Positions 25,201 to 40,065 are shown, counted from the first letter of the stretch. The stretch is DNA of 64,000 nucleotides from Hippophae tibetana (GCA_037013495.1 CM072802.1:47530501-47594500); one strand, 5' to 3'. A program made the numbers and translations. The notes: generated from the sequence alone by a model not told the origin.

Positions 25201-28200
25201 ATATTAAGATACATGTGTTATTTATGATACTTCACCTTCCAATCTATTTTTTGAATTGGTAAATAATTATTTCATTAAATCTAATATATAAATTTATTCT
25301 TTTTACTGATGTCTAATTTTATTTAAAATAATTATTTTATTTATTTTGAGTTATTGCATATAAAGGAAAACAGTTACGTTTTATTTATTTGTTTTAAACA
25401 TTTTTAATAATATTTAGTATTAACTAGTATGTGTGAGTTTAGTAACATGGGCTTATTATAAAATATTTTATTTTTACAAAACAAAATAAGACATTTGGTA
25501 TGTTAAATTATATTAAACCAATTTATTTCACCCCGAAATAGATGACAAAAACAATGATTTTGAGTTATATTAACACATATATATAAGTATTTTGTAGGGA
25601 GATAACTTATGAAATTTTTTAAATATTATTTTTGTTTAGAGAATTAATAGACATATTTCTAATTATAAAGCTAAGATATCTAATAAACATTAAAAGAATA
25701 CGTGAAATATGTTTTAGCTCCTAATATGATAAAAACTAAATATGCATAAATTATCATACAGTGTTGCTTGGTATAGGGTTAAAAATTATTTGCATAATTT
25801 CGTCACACATTGCACGATCATTTCTACGGTATCGACACCACGAATGGTAATCCCCTTGTCTTTGAAGCATGGTTTTTTAATTTTATCTAATATTAAGATA
25901 CATGTGTTATTTATGATATTTCACATTCTAATCTATTTTTTAAATTGGTAAATAATTATTTCATTAAATCCAATATATAAATTTATTCTTTTTACTTATG
26001 TCTAATTTTATTTAAAATAATTATTTTATTTATTATGAGTTATTGCATATAAAGGAAAACAGTTACGTTTTATTTATTCGTTTTAAACATTTTTAATAAT
26101 ATTTAGTATTAACTAGTATGTGTGAGTTTATTAAAATGGGCTTATTATAAAATATTTTATTTTTACAAAACAAAATAAGACATTTGGTATGTTAAATTAT
26201 ATTAAACCAATTTATTTCGCCCCGAAATATATGACAAAAACAATGATTTTGAGTTATATTAACACATATATATAAGTATTTTGTAGGGAGATAACTTATG
26301 AAATTTTGTAAATATTATTTATGTTTAGAGAATTATTTGACATATTTCTAATAATAAAGTTAAGATATCTAATAAACATTTAAAGAATACGTGAAATATG
26401 TTTTAGCTCCTAATATGATAAAAACTAAATATGCATAAATTATCATATAATGTTGCTTGGTATAGGTTTAAAAATTATTGGCATAATTTCGTCACATATT
26501 GCACGATCATGTCTACGGTATCGACACCGCGAATGGTAATCCCCTTGTCTTTGAATCATGGTTTTTTAATTTTATCTAATATTAAGATACATGTGTTATT
26601 TATGATACTTCACCTTCCAATCTATTTTTTGAATTGGTAAATAATTATTTCATTAAATCTAATATATATATTTATACTTTTTACTTATGTCTAATTTTAT
26701 TTAAAATAATGATTTTATTTATTATGAGTTATTGCATATAAAGGAAAACAGTTACGTTTTATTTATTTGTTTTAAACATTTTTAATAATATTTAGTATTA
26801 ACTAGTATGTGTGAGTTTATTAACATGGGCTTATTATAAAATATTTTATTTTTACAAAACAAAATAAGACATTTGGTATGTTAAATTATATTAAACCAAT
26901 TTATTTCGCCCCGAAATAGATGACAAAAACAATGATTTTGAGTTATATTAACACATATATATAAGTATTTTGTAGGGAGATAACTTATGAAATTTTGTAA
27001 ATATTATTTTTGTTTAGAGAATTAATAGACATATTTCTAATTATAAAGCTAAGATATCTAATAAACATTAAAAGAATACGTGAAATATGTTTTAGCTCCT
27101 AATATGATAAAAACTAAATATGCATAAATTATCATACAGTGTTGCTTGGTATAGGGTTAAAAATTATTTGCATAATTTCGTCACACATTGCACGATCATT
27201 TCTACGGTATCGACACCACGAATGGTAATCCCCTTGTCTTTGAAGCATGGTTTTTTAATTTTATCTAATATTAAGATACATGTGTTATTTATGATATTTC
27301 ACATTCTAATCTATTTTTTAAATTGGTAAATAATTATTTCATTAAATCCAATATATAAATTTATTCTTTTTACTTATGTCTAATTTTATTTAAAATAATT
27401 ATTTTATTTATTATGAGTTATTGCATATAAAGGAAAACAGTTACGTTTTATTTATTCGTTTTAAACATTTTTAATAATATTTAGTATTAACTAGTATGTG
27501 TGAGTTTATTAAAATGGGCTTATTATAAAATATTTTATTTTTACAAAACAAAATAAGACATTTGGTATGTTAAATTATATTAAACCAATTTATTTTGCCC
27601 CGAAATAGATGACAAAAACAATGATTTTGAGTTATATTAACACATATATATAAGTATTTTTTAGGGATATAACTTATGAAATTTTGTAAATATTATTTTT
27701 GTTTAGAGAATTAATAGACATATTTCTAATTATAAAGTTAAGATATCTAATAAACATTTAAAGAATACGTGAAATATTTTTTAGCTCCTAATATGATAAA
27801 AATTAAATATGCATAAATTATCATATAATGTCGCTTGGTATAGGTTTAAAAATTATTTGCATAATTTCGTCACACATTGCACGATCATGTCTACGGTATC
27901 GACACCGCGAATGGTAATCCCCTTGTCTTGGAATCATGGTTTTTTAATTTTATCTAATATTAAGATACATGTGTTATTTATGATACTTCACCTTCCAATC
28001 TATTTTTTGAATTGGTAAATAATTATTTCATTAAATCTAATATATATATTTATACTTTTTACTTATGTCTAATTTTATTTAAAATAATGATTTTATTTAT
28101 TATGAGTTATTGCATATAAAGGAAAACAGTTACGTTTTATTTATTTGTTTTAAACATTTTTAATAATATTTAGTATTAACTAGTATGTGTGAGTTTATTA

Positions 28201-28974
28201 ACATGGGCTTATTATAAAATATTTTATTTTTACAAAACAAAATAAGACATTTGGTATGTTAAATTATATTAAACCAATTTATTTCGCCCCGAAATAGATG
28301 ACAAAAACAATGATTTTGAGTTATATTAACACATATATATAAGTATTTTGTAGTGAGATAACTTATGAAATTTTGTAAATATTATTTTTGTTTAGAGAAT
28401 TAATAGACATATTTCTAATTATAAAGCTAAGATATCTAATAAACATTAAAAGAACACGTGAAATATGTTTTAGCTCCTAATATGATAAAAACTAAATATG
28501 CATAAATTATCATACAGTGTTGCTTGGTATAGGGTTAAAAATTATTTGCATAATTTCGTCACACATTGCACGATCATTTCTACGGTATCGACACCAAGAA
28601 TGGTAATCCCCTTGTCTTTGAATCATGGTTTTTAAATTTTATCTAATATTAAGATACATGTGTTATTTATGATACTTCACCTTCCAATCTATTTTTTGAA
28701 TTGGTAAATAATTATTTCATTAAATCTAATATATAAATTTATTCTTTTTACTGATGTCTAATTTTATTTAAAATAATTATTTTATTTATTTTGAGTTATT
28801 GCATATAAAGGAAAACAGTTACGTTTTATTTATTTGTTTTAAACATTTTTAATAATATTTAGTATTAACTAGTATGTGTGAGTTTAGTAACATGGGCTTA
28901 TTATAAAATATTTTATTTTTACAAAACAAAATAAGACATTTGGTATGTTAAATTATATTAAACCAATTTATTTC
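21998..28974. repeat. Pentamer higher-order repeat B-C-B-A-X, 3445-bp period
   Basis: Bases 21998-25529 match 25443-28974 at an offset of 3445 bp (5 x 689). I spotted three differences: 22318/25763, 23467/26912 and 25152/28597. Units: B (22297), C (22986), B (23675), A (24364), X (25053), then B (25742), C (26431), B (27120), A (27809), X (28498). The left edge is the first base after the X marker TTTAGTAAC; the right edge is CACCCCG against CGCCCCG. The first X is followed by B and the second by D, so the second copy preserves the X-D order also seen at 10291 and 33810. Confidence 0.9.
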
Positions 28975-29186
28975 GCCCCGAAATAGATGACAAAAACAAT
29001 GATTTTGAGTTATATTAACACATATATATAAGTATTTTGTAGGGAGATAACTTATGAAATTTTGTAAATATTATTTTTGTTTAGAGAATTAATAGACATA
29101 TTTCTAATTATAAAGCTAAGATATCTAATAAACATTAAAAGAATACGTGAAATATGTTTTAGCTCCTAATATGATAAAAACTAAAT

Positions 29187-29677
29187 ATGCATGAATTATC
29201 ATACAGTGTTGCTTGGTATAGGGTTAAAAATTATTTGCATAATTTCGTCACACATTGCACGATCATTTCTACGGTATCGACACCACGAATGGTAATCCAA
29301 GGAAAACAGTTACGTTTTATTTATTTGTTTTAAACATTTTTAATAATATTTAGTATTAACTAGTATGTGTGAGTTTATTAACATGGGCTTATTATAAAAT
29401 ATTTTATTTTTACAAAACAAAATAAGACATTTGGTATGTTAAATTATATTAAACCAATTTATTTCACCCCGAAATAGATGACAAAAACAATGATTTTGAG
29501 TTATATTAACACATATATATAAGTATTTTGTAGGGATATAACTTATGAAATTTTGTAAATATTATTTTTGTTTAGAGAATTAATAGACATATTTCTAATT
29601 ATAAAGTTAAGATATCTAATAAACATTTAAAGAATACGTGAAATATATTTTAGCTCCTAATATGATAAAAACTAAAT
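29187..29677. repeat. Class D deletion monomer (491 bp), copy 3, joined to E
   Basis: Same deletion join (between 29298 and 29299) and same ATGCATGAATT start as the other D units. Unlike them it is followed directly by E (29678), not by M. Its tail switches after GATTTTGAG from the D type to the tail seen before E at 35679 (TAGGGATATAAC, then GTTAAG and AAACATTTAAAG). The simplest reading is that one M unit was lost between D and E by unequal exchange. Confidence 0.9.
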
Positions 29678-32600
29678 ATGCATAAATTATCATACAGTGT
29701 TGCTTGGTATAGGTTTAAAAATTATTGGCATAATTTCGTCACATATTGCACGCTCATTTCTACGGTATCGACACCGCGAATGGTAATCCCCTTGTCTTTG
29801 AATCATGGTTTTTTAATTTTATCTAATATTAAGATACATGTGTTATTTATGATACTTCACCTTCCAATCTATTTTTTGAATTGGTAAATAATTATTTCAT
29901 TAAATCTAATATATAAATTTATTCTTTTTTCTCATGTCTAATTTTATTTAAAATAATTATTTTATTTATTATGAGTTATTGCATATAAAGGAAAACAGTT
30001 ACGTTTTATTTATTTGTTTTAAACATTTTTAATAATATTTAGTATTAACTAGTATGTGTGAGTTTATTAACATGGGCTTATTATAAAATATTTTATTTTT
30101 ACAAAACAAAATAAGACATTTGGTATGTTAAATTATGTTAAACCAATTTATTTCGCACGGAAATATATGACAAAAACAATGATTTTGAGTTATATTAACA
30201 CATATATATAAGTATTTTGTAGGGAGATAACTTATGAAATTTTGTAAATATTATTTTTGTTTAGAGAATTAATAGACATATTTCTAATTATAAAGTTAAG
30301 ATATCTAATAAACATTTAAAGAATACGTGAAATATATTTTAGCTCCTAATATGATAAAAACTAAATATGCATAAATTATCATACAGTGTTGCTTGGTATA
30401 GGTTTAAAAATTATTGGCATAATTTCGTCACATATTGCACGCTCATTTCTACGGTATCGACACCGCGAATGGTAATCCCCTTGTCTTTGAATCATGGTTT
30501 TTAAATTTTATCTAATATTAAGATACATGTGTTATTTATGATACTTCACCTTCCAATCTATTTTTTGAATTGGTAAATAATTATTTCATTAAATCTAATA
30601 TATAAATTTATTCTTTTTTCTTATGTCTAATTTTATTTAAAATAATTATTTTATTTATTATGAGTTATTGCATATAAAGGAAAACAGTTACGTTTTATTT
30701 ATTTGTTTTAAACATTTTTAATAATATTTTGTATTAACTAGTATGTAGAGTTTATTAACATGGGTTTATTATAAAATATTTTATTTTTACAAAACAAAAT
30801 AAGACATTTGGTATGTTAAATTATATTAAACCAATTTATTTCGCCCCGAAATATATGACAAAAACAATGATTTTGAGTTATATTAACACATATATATAAG
30901 TATTTTGTAGGGAGATAACTTATGAAATTTTGTAAATATTATTTATGTTTAGAGAATTATTAGACATATTTCTAATTATAAAGTTAAGATATGTAATAAA
31001 CATTAAAAGAAGACGTGAAATATGGTTTAGCTCCTAATATGATAAAAACTAAATATGCATAAATTATCATATAATGTTGCTTGGTATAGGTTTAAAAATT
31101 ATTGGCATAATTTCGTCACATATTGCACGATCATGTCTACGGTATCGACACCGCGAATGGTAATCCCCTTGTCTTTGAATCATGGTTTTTAAATTTTATC
31201 TAATATTAAGATACATGTGTTATTTATGATACTTCACCTTCCAATCTATTTTTTGAATTGGTAAATAATTATTTCATTAAATCTAATATATAAATTTATT
31301 CTTTTTTCTTATGTCTAATTTTATTTAAAATAATTATTTTATTTATTATGAGTTATTGCATATAAAGGAAAACAGTTACGTTTTATTTATTTGTTTTAAA
31401 CATTTTTAATAATATTTAGTATTAACTAGTATGTAGAGTTTATTAACATGGGTTTATTATAAAATATTTTATTTTTACAAAACAAAATAAGACATTTGGT
31501 ATGTTAAATTATATTGAACCAATTTATTTCGCCCCGAAATATATGACAAAAACAATGATTTTGAGTTATATTAACACATATATATAAGTATTTTGTAGGG
31601 AGATAACTTATGAAATTTTGTAAATATTATTTTTGTTTAGAGAATTAATAGACATATTTCTAATTATAAAGCTAAGATATCTAATAAACATTAAAAGAAT
31701 ACGTGAAATATGTTTTAGCTCCTAATATGATAAAAACTAAATATGCATAAATTATCATACAGTGTTGCTTGGTATAGGGTTAAAAATTATTTGCATAATT
31801 TCGTCACACATTGCACGATCATTTCTACGGTATCGACACCATGAATGGTAATCCCCTTGTCTTTGAAGCATGGTTTTTTAATTTTATCTAATATTAAGAT
31901 ACATGTGTTATTTATGATATTTCACATTCTAATCTATTTTTTAAATTGGTAAATAATTATTTCATTAAATCTAATATATATATTTATACTTTTTACTCAT
32001 GTCTAATTTTATTTAAAATAATGATTTTATTTATTATGAGTTATTGCATATAAAGGAAAACAGTTACGTTTTATTTATTTGTTTTAAACATTTTTAATAA
32101 TATTTAGTATTAACTAGTATGTGTGAGTTTATTAACATGGGCTTATTATAAAATATTTTATTTTTACGAAACAAAATAAGACATTTGGTATGTTAAATTA
32201 TATTAAACCAATTTATTTCGCCCCGAAATACATGACAAAAACAATGATTTTGAGTTATATTAACACATATATATAAGTATTTTGTAGGGAGATAACTTAT
32301 GAAATTTTGTAAATATTATTTATGTTTAGAGAATTATTTGACATATTTCTAATTATAAAGTTAAGATATCTAATAAACATTTAAAGAATACGTGAAATAT
32401 GTTTTAGCTCCTAATATTATAAAAATTAAATATGCATAAATTATCATATAATGTCGCTTGGTATAGGTTTAAAAATTATTGGCATAATTTCGTCACATAT
32501 TGCACGATCATGTCTACGGTATCGACACCGCGAATGGTAATCCCCTTGTCTTTGAATCATGGTTTTTAAATTTTATCTAATATTAAGATACATGTGTTAT

Positions 32601-34064
32601 TTATGATACTTCACCTTCCAATATATTTTTTGAATTGGTAAATAATTATTTCATTAAATCTAATATATAAATTTATTCTTTTTACTTATGTCTAATTTTA
32701 TTTAAAATAATTATTTTATTTATTATGAGTTATTGCATATAAAGGAAAACAGTTACGTTTTATTTATTTGTTTTAAACATTTTTAATAATATTTAGTATT
32801 AACTAGTATGTGTGATTTTATTAACATGGGCTTATTATAAAATATTTTATTTTTACAAAACAAAATAAGACATTTGGTATGTTAAATTATATTAAACCTA
32901 TTTATTTCGCCCCGAAATAGATGACAAAAACAATGATTTTGAGTTATATTAACACATATATATAAGTATTTTGTAGGGATATAACTTATGAAATTTTTTA
33001 AATATTATTTTTGTTTAGAGAATTAATAGACATATTTCTAATTATAAAGTTAAGATATCTAATAAACATTTAAAGAATACGTGAAATATGTTTTAGCTCC
33101 TAATATGATAAAAACTAAATATGCATAAATTATCATACAGTGTTCCTTGGTATAGGTTTAAAAATTATTTGCATAATTTCGTCACACATTGCACGATCAT
33201 GTCTACGGTATCGACACCCCGAATGGTAATCCCCTTATCTTTGAATCATGGTTTTCTAATTTTATCTAATATTAAGATACATGTGTTATTTATGATATTT
33301 CACCTTCCAATCTATTCTTTGAATTGGTAAATAATTATTTCATTAAATCTAATATATATATTTATACTTTTTACTCATGTCTAATTTTATTTAAAATAAT
33401 GATTTTATTTATTATGAGTTATTGCATATAAAGGAAAACAGTTACGTTTTATTTATTTGTTTTAAACATTTTTAATAATATTTAGTATTAACTAGTATGT
33501 GTGAGTTTATTAACATGGGCTTATTATAAAATATTTTATTTTTACAAAACAAAATAAGACATTTGGTATGTTAAATTATATTAAACCAATTTATTTCGCC
33601 CCGCTATAGATGACAAAAACAATGATTTTAAGTTATATTAACACATATATATAAGTATTTTGTAGGGATATAACTTATGAAATTTTGTAAATATTATTTT
33701 TGTTTAGAGAATTAATAGACATATTTCTAATTATAAAGCTAAGATATCTAATAAACATTAAAAGAATACGTGAAATATGTTTTAGCTCCTAATATTATAA
33801 AAATTAAATATGCATAAATTATCATATAATGTCGATTGGTATAGGTTTAAAATTTATTGACATAATTTCGTCACATATTGCACGATCATGTCTACGGTAT
33901 CGACACCGCGAATGGTAATCCCCTTGTCTTTGAATCATGGTTTTTAAATTTTATCTAATATTAAGATACATGTGTTATTTATGATACTTCACCTTCCAAT
34001 CTATTTTTTGAATTGGTAAATAATTATTTCATTAAATCTAATATATAAATTTATTCTTTTTACT
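29499..34064. repeat. Large segmental repeat, copy 1 (4566 bp, 6001-bp offset)
   Basis: Matches 35500-40065 at an offset of 6001 bp. In a line-by-line comparison I found one mismatch (T at 31233, A at 37234). It holds the end of D and then E (29678), E (30367), F (31055), M (31743), G (32432), H (33121) and the start of I (33810). Class E has GCTCATTTCT in the core; F is the unit following AAGAAGACGTG and GGTTTAGC; H has CCTTGGTATAGG and ACACCCCG; I has GTCGATTGG and TTTATTGACAT. The right edge is ACTGATGTC (34065) against ACTTATGTC (40066). Confidence 0.9.
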
Positions 34065-35499
34065 GATGTCTAATTTTATTTAAAATAATTATTTTATTTA
34101 TTTTGAGTTATTGCATATAAAGGAAAACAGTTACGTTTTATTTATTTGTTTTAAACATTTTTAATAATATTTAGTATTAACTAGTATGTGTGAGTTTAGT
34201 AACATGGGCTTATTATAAAATATTTTATTTTTACAAAACAAAATAAGACATTTGGTATGTTAAATTATATTAAACCAATTTATTTCGCCCCGAAATAGAT
34301 GACAAAAACAATGATTTTGAGTTATATTAACACATATATATAAGTATTTTGTAGGGAGATAACTTATGAAATTTTGTAAATATTATTTTTGTTTAGAGAA
34401 TTAATAGACATATTTCTAATTATAAAGCTAAGATATCTAATAAACATTAAAAGAATACGTGAAATATGTTTTAGCTCCTAATATGATAAAAACTAAATAT
34501 GCATGAATTATCATACAGTGTTGCTTGGTATAGGGTTAAAAATTATTTGCATAATTTCGTCACACATTGCACGATCATTTCTACGGTATCGACACCACGA
34601 ATGGTAATCCAAGGAAAACAGTTACGTTTTATTTATTTGTTTTAAACATTTTTAATAATATTTAGTATTAACTAGTATGTGTGAGTTTATTAACATGGGC
34701 TTATTATAAAATATTTTATTTTTACAAAACAAAATAAGACATTTGGTATGTTAAATTATATTAAACCAATTTATTTCACCCCGAAATAGATGACAAAAAC
34801 AATGATTTTGAGTTATATTAACACATATATATAAGTATTTTGTAGGGAGATAACTTATGAAATTTTTTAAATATTATTTTTGTTTAGAGAATTAATAGAC
34901 ATATTTCTAATTATAAAGCTAAGATATCTAATAAACATTAAAAGAATACGTGAAATATGTTTTAGCTCCTAATATGATAAAAACTAAATATGCATAAATT
35001 ATCATACAGTGTTGCTTGGTATAGGGTTAAAAATTATTTGCATAATTTCGTCACACATTGCACGATCATTTCTACGGTATCGACACCATGAATGGTAATC
35101 CCCTTGTCTTTGAAGCATGGTTTTTTAATTTTATCTAATATTAAGATACATGTGTTATTTATGATATTTCACATTCTAATCTATTTTTTAAATTGGTAAA
35201 TAATTATTTCATTAAATCTAATATATATATTTATACTTTTTACTCATCTCTAATTTTATTTAAAATAATGATTTTATTTATTATGAGTTATTGCATATAA
35301 AGGAAAACAGTTACGTTTTATTTATTTGTTTTAAACATTTTTAATAATATTTAGTATTAACTAGTATGTGTGAGTTTATTAACATGGGCTTATTATAAAA
35401 TATTTTATTTTTACAAAACAAAATAAGACATTTGGTATGTTAAATTATATTAAACCAATTTATTTCGCCCCGCTATAGATGACAAAAACAATGATTTTA
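34065..35499. repeat. Spacer between the two large repeats: X tail, D, M
   Basis: The unit at 33810 starts as class I but has an X second part here (ACTGATGTC, TTTTGAGTT, TTTAGTAAC). D follows at 34499 and M at 34990, reproducing the X-D-M order of 10291-12159. These pieces link the right part of the array to the left part. The M unit ends with the broken dyad CCCCGCTATAG near 35471. A private change, ACTCATCTC, lies near 35247. Confidence 0.85.
34499..34989. repeat. Class D deletion monomer (491 bp), copy 4
   Basis: Same 198-bp deletion, with the join between 34610 and 34611 and the ATGCATGAATT start. It is preceded by an X-type tail and followed by M, as for copy 1. The CACCCCG and AATTTTTTAAATATT variants in its tail are shared with the D units at 10980 and 12849. 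Confidence 0.95.
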
Positions 35500-38400
35500 A
35501 GTTATATTAACACATATATATAAGTATTTTGTAGGGATATAACTTATGAAATTTTGTAAATATTATTTTTGTTTAGAGAATTAATAGACATATTTCTAAT
35601 TATAAAGTTAAGATATCTAATAAACATTTAAAGAATACGTGAAATATATTTTAGCTCCTAATATGATAAAAACTAAATATGCATAAATTATCATACAGTG
35701 TTGCTTGGTATAGGTTTAAAAATTATTGGCATAATTTCGTCACATATTGCACGCTCATTTCTACGGTATCGACACCGCGAATGGTAATCCCCTTGTCTTT
35801 GAATCATGGTTTTTTAATTTTATCTAATATTAAGATACATGTGTTATTTATGATACTTCACCTTCCAATCTATTTTTTGAATTGGTAAATAATTATTTCA
35901 TTAAATCTAATATATAAATTTATTCTTTTTTCTCATGTCTAATTTTATTTAAAATAATTATTTTATTTATTATGAGTTATTGCATATAAAGGAAAACAGT
36001 TACGTTTTATTTATTTGTTTTAAACATTTTTAATAATATTTAGTATTAACTAGTATGTGTGAGTTTATTAACATGGGCTTATTATAAAATATTTTATTTT
36101 TACAAAACAAAATAAGACATTTGGTATGTTAAATTATGTTAAACCAATTTATTTCGCACGGAAATATATGACAAAAACAATGATTTTGAGTTATATTAAC
36201 ACATATATATAAGTATTTTGTAGGGAGATAACTTATGAAATTTTGTAAATATTATTTTTGTTTAGAGAATTAATAGACATATTTCTAATTATAAAGTTAA
36301 GATATCTAATAAACATTTAAAGAATACGTGAAATATATTTTAGCTCCTAATATGATAAAAACTAAATATGCATAAATTATCATACAGTGTTGCTTGGTAT
36401 AGGTTTAAAAATTATTGGCATAATTTCGTCACATATTGCACGCTCATTTCTACGGTATCGACACCGCGAATGGTAATCCCCTTGTCTTTGAATCATGGTT
36501 TTTAAATTTTATCTAATATTAAGATACATGTGTTATTTATGATACTTCACCTTCCAATCTATTTTTTGAATTGGTAAATAATTATTTCATTAAATCTAAT
36601 ATATAAATTTATTCTTTTTTCTTATGTCTAATTTTATTTAAAATAATTATTTTATTTATTATGAGTTATTGCATATAAAGGAAAACAGTTACGTTTTATT
36701 TATTTGTTTTAAACATTTTTAATAATATTTTGTATTAACTAGTATGTAGAGTTTATTAACATGGGTTTATTATAAAATATTTTATTTTTACAAAACAAAA
36801 TAAGACATTTGGTATGTTAAATTATATTAAACCAATTTATTTCGCCCCGAAATATATGACAAAAACAATGATTTTGAGTTATATTAACACATATATATAA
36901 GTATTTTGTAGGGAGATAACTTATGAAATTTTGTAAATATTATTTATGTTTAGAGAATTATTAGACATATTTCTAATTATAAAGTTAAGATATGTAATAA
37001 ACATTAAAAGAAGACGTGAAATATGGTTTAGCTCCTAATATGATAAAAACTAAATATGCATAAATTATCATATAATGTTGCTTGGTATAGGTTTAAAAAT
37101 TATTGGCATAATTTCGTCACATATTGCACGATCATGTCTACGGTATCGACACCGCGAATGGTAATCCCCTTGTCTTTGAATCATGGTTTTTAAATTTTAT
37201 CTAATATTAAGATACATGTGTTATTTATGATACATCACCTTCCAATCTATTTTTTGAATTGGTAAATAATTATTTCATTAAATCTAATATATAAATTTAT
37301 TCTTTTTTCTTATGTCTAATTTTATTTAAAATAATTATTTTATTTATTATGAGTTATTGCATATAAAGGAAAACAGTTACGTTTTATTTATTTGTTTTAA
37401 ACATTTTTAATAATATTTAGTATTAACTAGTATGTAGAGTTTATTAACATGGGTTTATTATAAAATATTTTATTTTTACAAAACAAAATAAGACATTTGG
37501 TATGTTAAATTATATTGAACCAATTTATTTCGCCCCGAAATATATGACAAAAACAATGATTTTGAGTTATATTAACACATATATATAAGTATTTTGTAGG
37601 GAGATAACTTATGAAATTTTGTAAATATTATTTTTGTTTAGAGAATTAATAGACATATTTCTAATTATAAAGCTAAGATATCTAATAAACATTAAAAGAA
37701 TACGTGAAATATGTTTTAGCTCCTAATATGATAAAAACTAAATATGCATAAATTATCATACAGTGTTGCTTGGTATAGGGTTAAAAATTATTTGCATAAT
37801 TTCGTCACACATTGCACGATCATTTCTACGGTATCGACACCATGAATGGTAATCCCCTTGTCTTTGAAGCATGGTTTTTTAATTTTATCTAATATTAAGA
37901 TACATGTGTTATTTATGATATTTCACATTCTAATCTATTTTTTAAATTGGTAAATAATTATTTCATTAAATCTAATATATATATTTATACTTTTTACTCA
38001 TGTCTAATTTTATTTAAAATAATGATTTTATTTATTATGAGTTATTGCATATAAAGGAAAACAGTTACGTTTTATTTATTTGTTTTAAACATTTTTAATA
38101 ATATTTAGTATTAACTAGTATGTGTGAGTTTATTAACATGGGCTTATTATAAAATATTTTATTTTTACGAAACAAAATAAGACATTTGGTATGTTAAATT
38201 ATATTAAACCAATTTATTTCGCCCCGAAATACATGACAAAAACAATGATTTTGAGTTATATTAACACATATATATAAGTATTTTGTAGGGAGATAACTTA
38301 TGAAATTTTGTAAATATTATTTATGTTTAGAGAATTATTTGACATATTTCTAATTATAAAGTTAAGATATCTAATAAACATTTAAAGAATACGTGAAATA

Positions 38401-40065
38401 TGTTTTAGCTCCTAATATTATAAAAATTAAATATGCATAAATTATCATATAATGTCGCTTGGTATAGGTTTAAAAATTATTGGCATAATTTCGTCACATA
38501 TTGCACGATCATGTCTACGGTATCGACACCGCGAATGGTAATCCCCTTGTCTTTGAATCATGGTTTTTAAATTTTATCTAATATTAAGATACATGTGTTA
38601 TTTATGATACTTCACCTTCCAATATATTTTTTGAATTGGTAAATAATTATTTCATTAAATCTAATATATAAATTTATTCTTTTTACTTATGTCTAATTTT
38701 ATTTAAAATAATTATTTTATTTATTATGAGTTATTGCATATAAAGGAAAACAGTTACGTTTTATTTATTTGTTTTAAACATTTTTAATAATATTTAGTAT
38801 TAACTAGTATGTGTGATTTTATTAACATGGGCTTATTATAAAATATTTTATTTTTACAAAACAAAATAAGACATTTGGTATGTTAAATTATATTAAACCT
38901 ATTTATTTCGCCCCGAAATAGATGACAAAAACAATGATTTTGAGTTATATTAACACATATATATAAGTATTTTGTAGGGATATAACTTATGAAATTTTTT
39001 AAATATTATTTTTGTTTAGAGAATTAATAGACATATTTCTAATTATAAAGTTAAGATATCTAATAAACATTTAAAGAATACGTGAAATATGTTTTAGCTC
39101 CTAATATGATAAAAACTAAATATGCATAAATTATCATACAGTGTTCCTTGGTATAGGTTTAAAAATTATTTGCATAATTTCGTCACACATTGCACGATCA
39201 TGTCTACGGTATCGACACCCCGAATGGTAATCCCCTTATCTTTGAATCATGGTTTTCTAATTTTATCTAATATTAAGATACATGTGTTATTTATGATATT
39301 TCACCTTCCAATCTATTCTTTGAATTGGTAAATAATTATTTCATTAAATCTAATATATATATTTATACTTTTTACTCATGTCTAATTTTATTTAAAATAA
39401 TGATTTTATTTATTATGAGTTATTGCATATAAAGGAAAACAGTTACGTTTTATTTATTTGTTTTAAACATTTTTAATAATATTTAGTATTAACTAGTATG
39501 TGTGAGTTTATTAACATGGGCTTATTATAAAATATTTTATTTTTACAAAACAAAATAAGACATTTGGTATGTTAAATTATATTAAACCAATTTATTTCGC
39601 CCCGCTATAGATGACAAAAACAATGATTTTAAGTTATATTAACACATATATATAAGTATTTTGTAGGGATATAACTTATGAAATTTTGTAAATATTATTT
39701 TTGTTTAGAGAATTAATAGACATATTTCTAATTATAAAGCTAAGATATCTAATAAACATTAAAAGAATACGTGAAATATGTTTTAGCTCCTAATATTATA
39801 AAAATTAAATATGCATAAATTATCATATAATGTCGATTGGTATAGGTTTAAAATTTATTGACATAATTTCGTCACATATTGCACGATCATGTCTACGGTA
39901 TCGACACCGCGAATGGTAATCCCCTTGTCTTTGAATCATGGTTTTTAAATTTTATCTAATATTAAGATACATGTGTTATTTATGATACTTCACCTTCCAA
40001 TCTATTTTTTGAATTGGTAAATAATTATTTCATTAAATCTAATATATAAATTTATTCTTTTTACT
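35500..40065. repeat. Large segmental repeat, copy 2 (4566 bp)
   Basis: Near-perfect copy of 29499-34064. Units: E (35679), E (36368), F (37056), M (37744), G (38433), H (39122), start of I (39811). It reproduces many rare variants of copy 1 at the expected places, including AATATTTTGTATT, ATATTGAACC, TTTTTACGAAAC, AAATACATGAC, AAACCTATTT and GGTTTTCTAATT. This rules out chance similarity. It is followed by an I tail of the ACTTATGTC type and B (40500). Confidence 0.9.
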
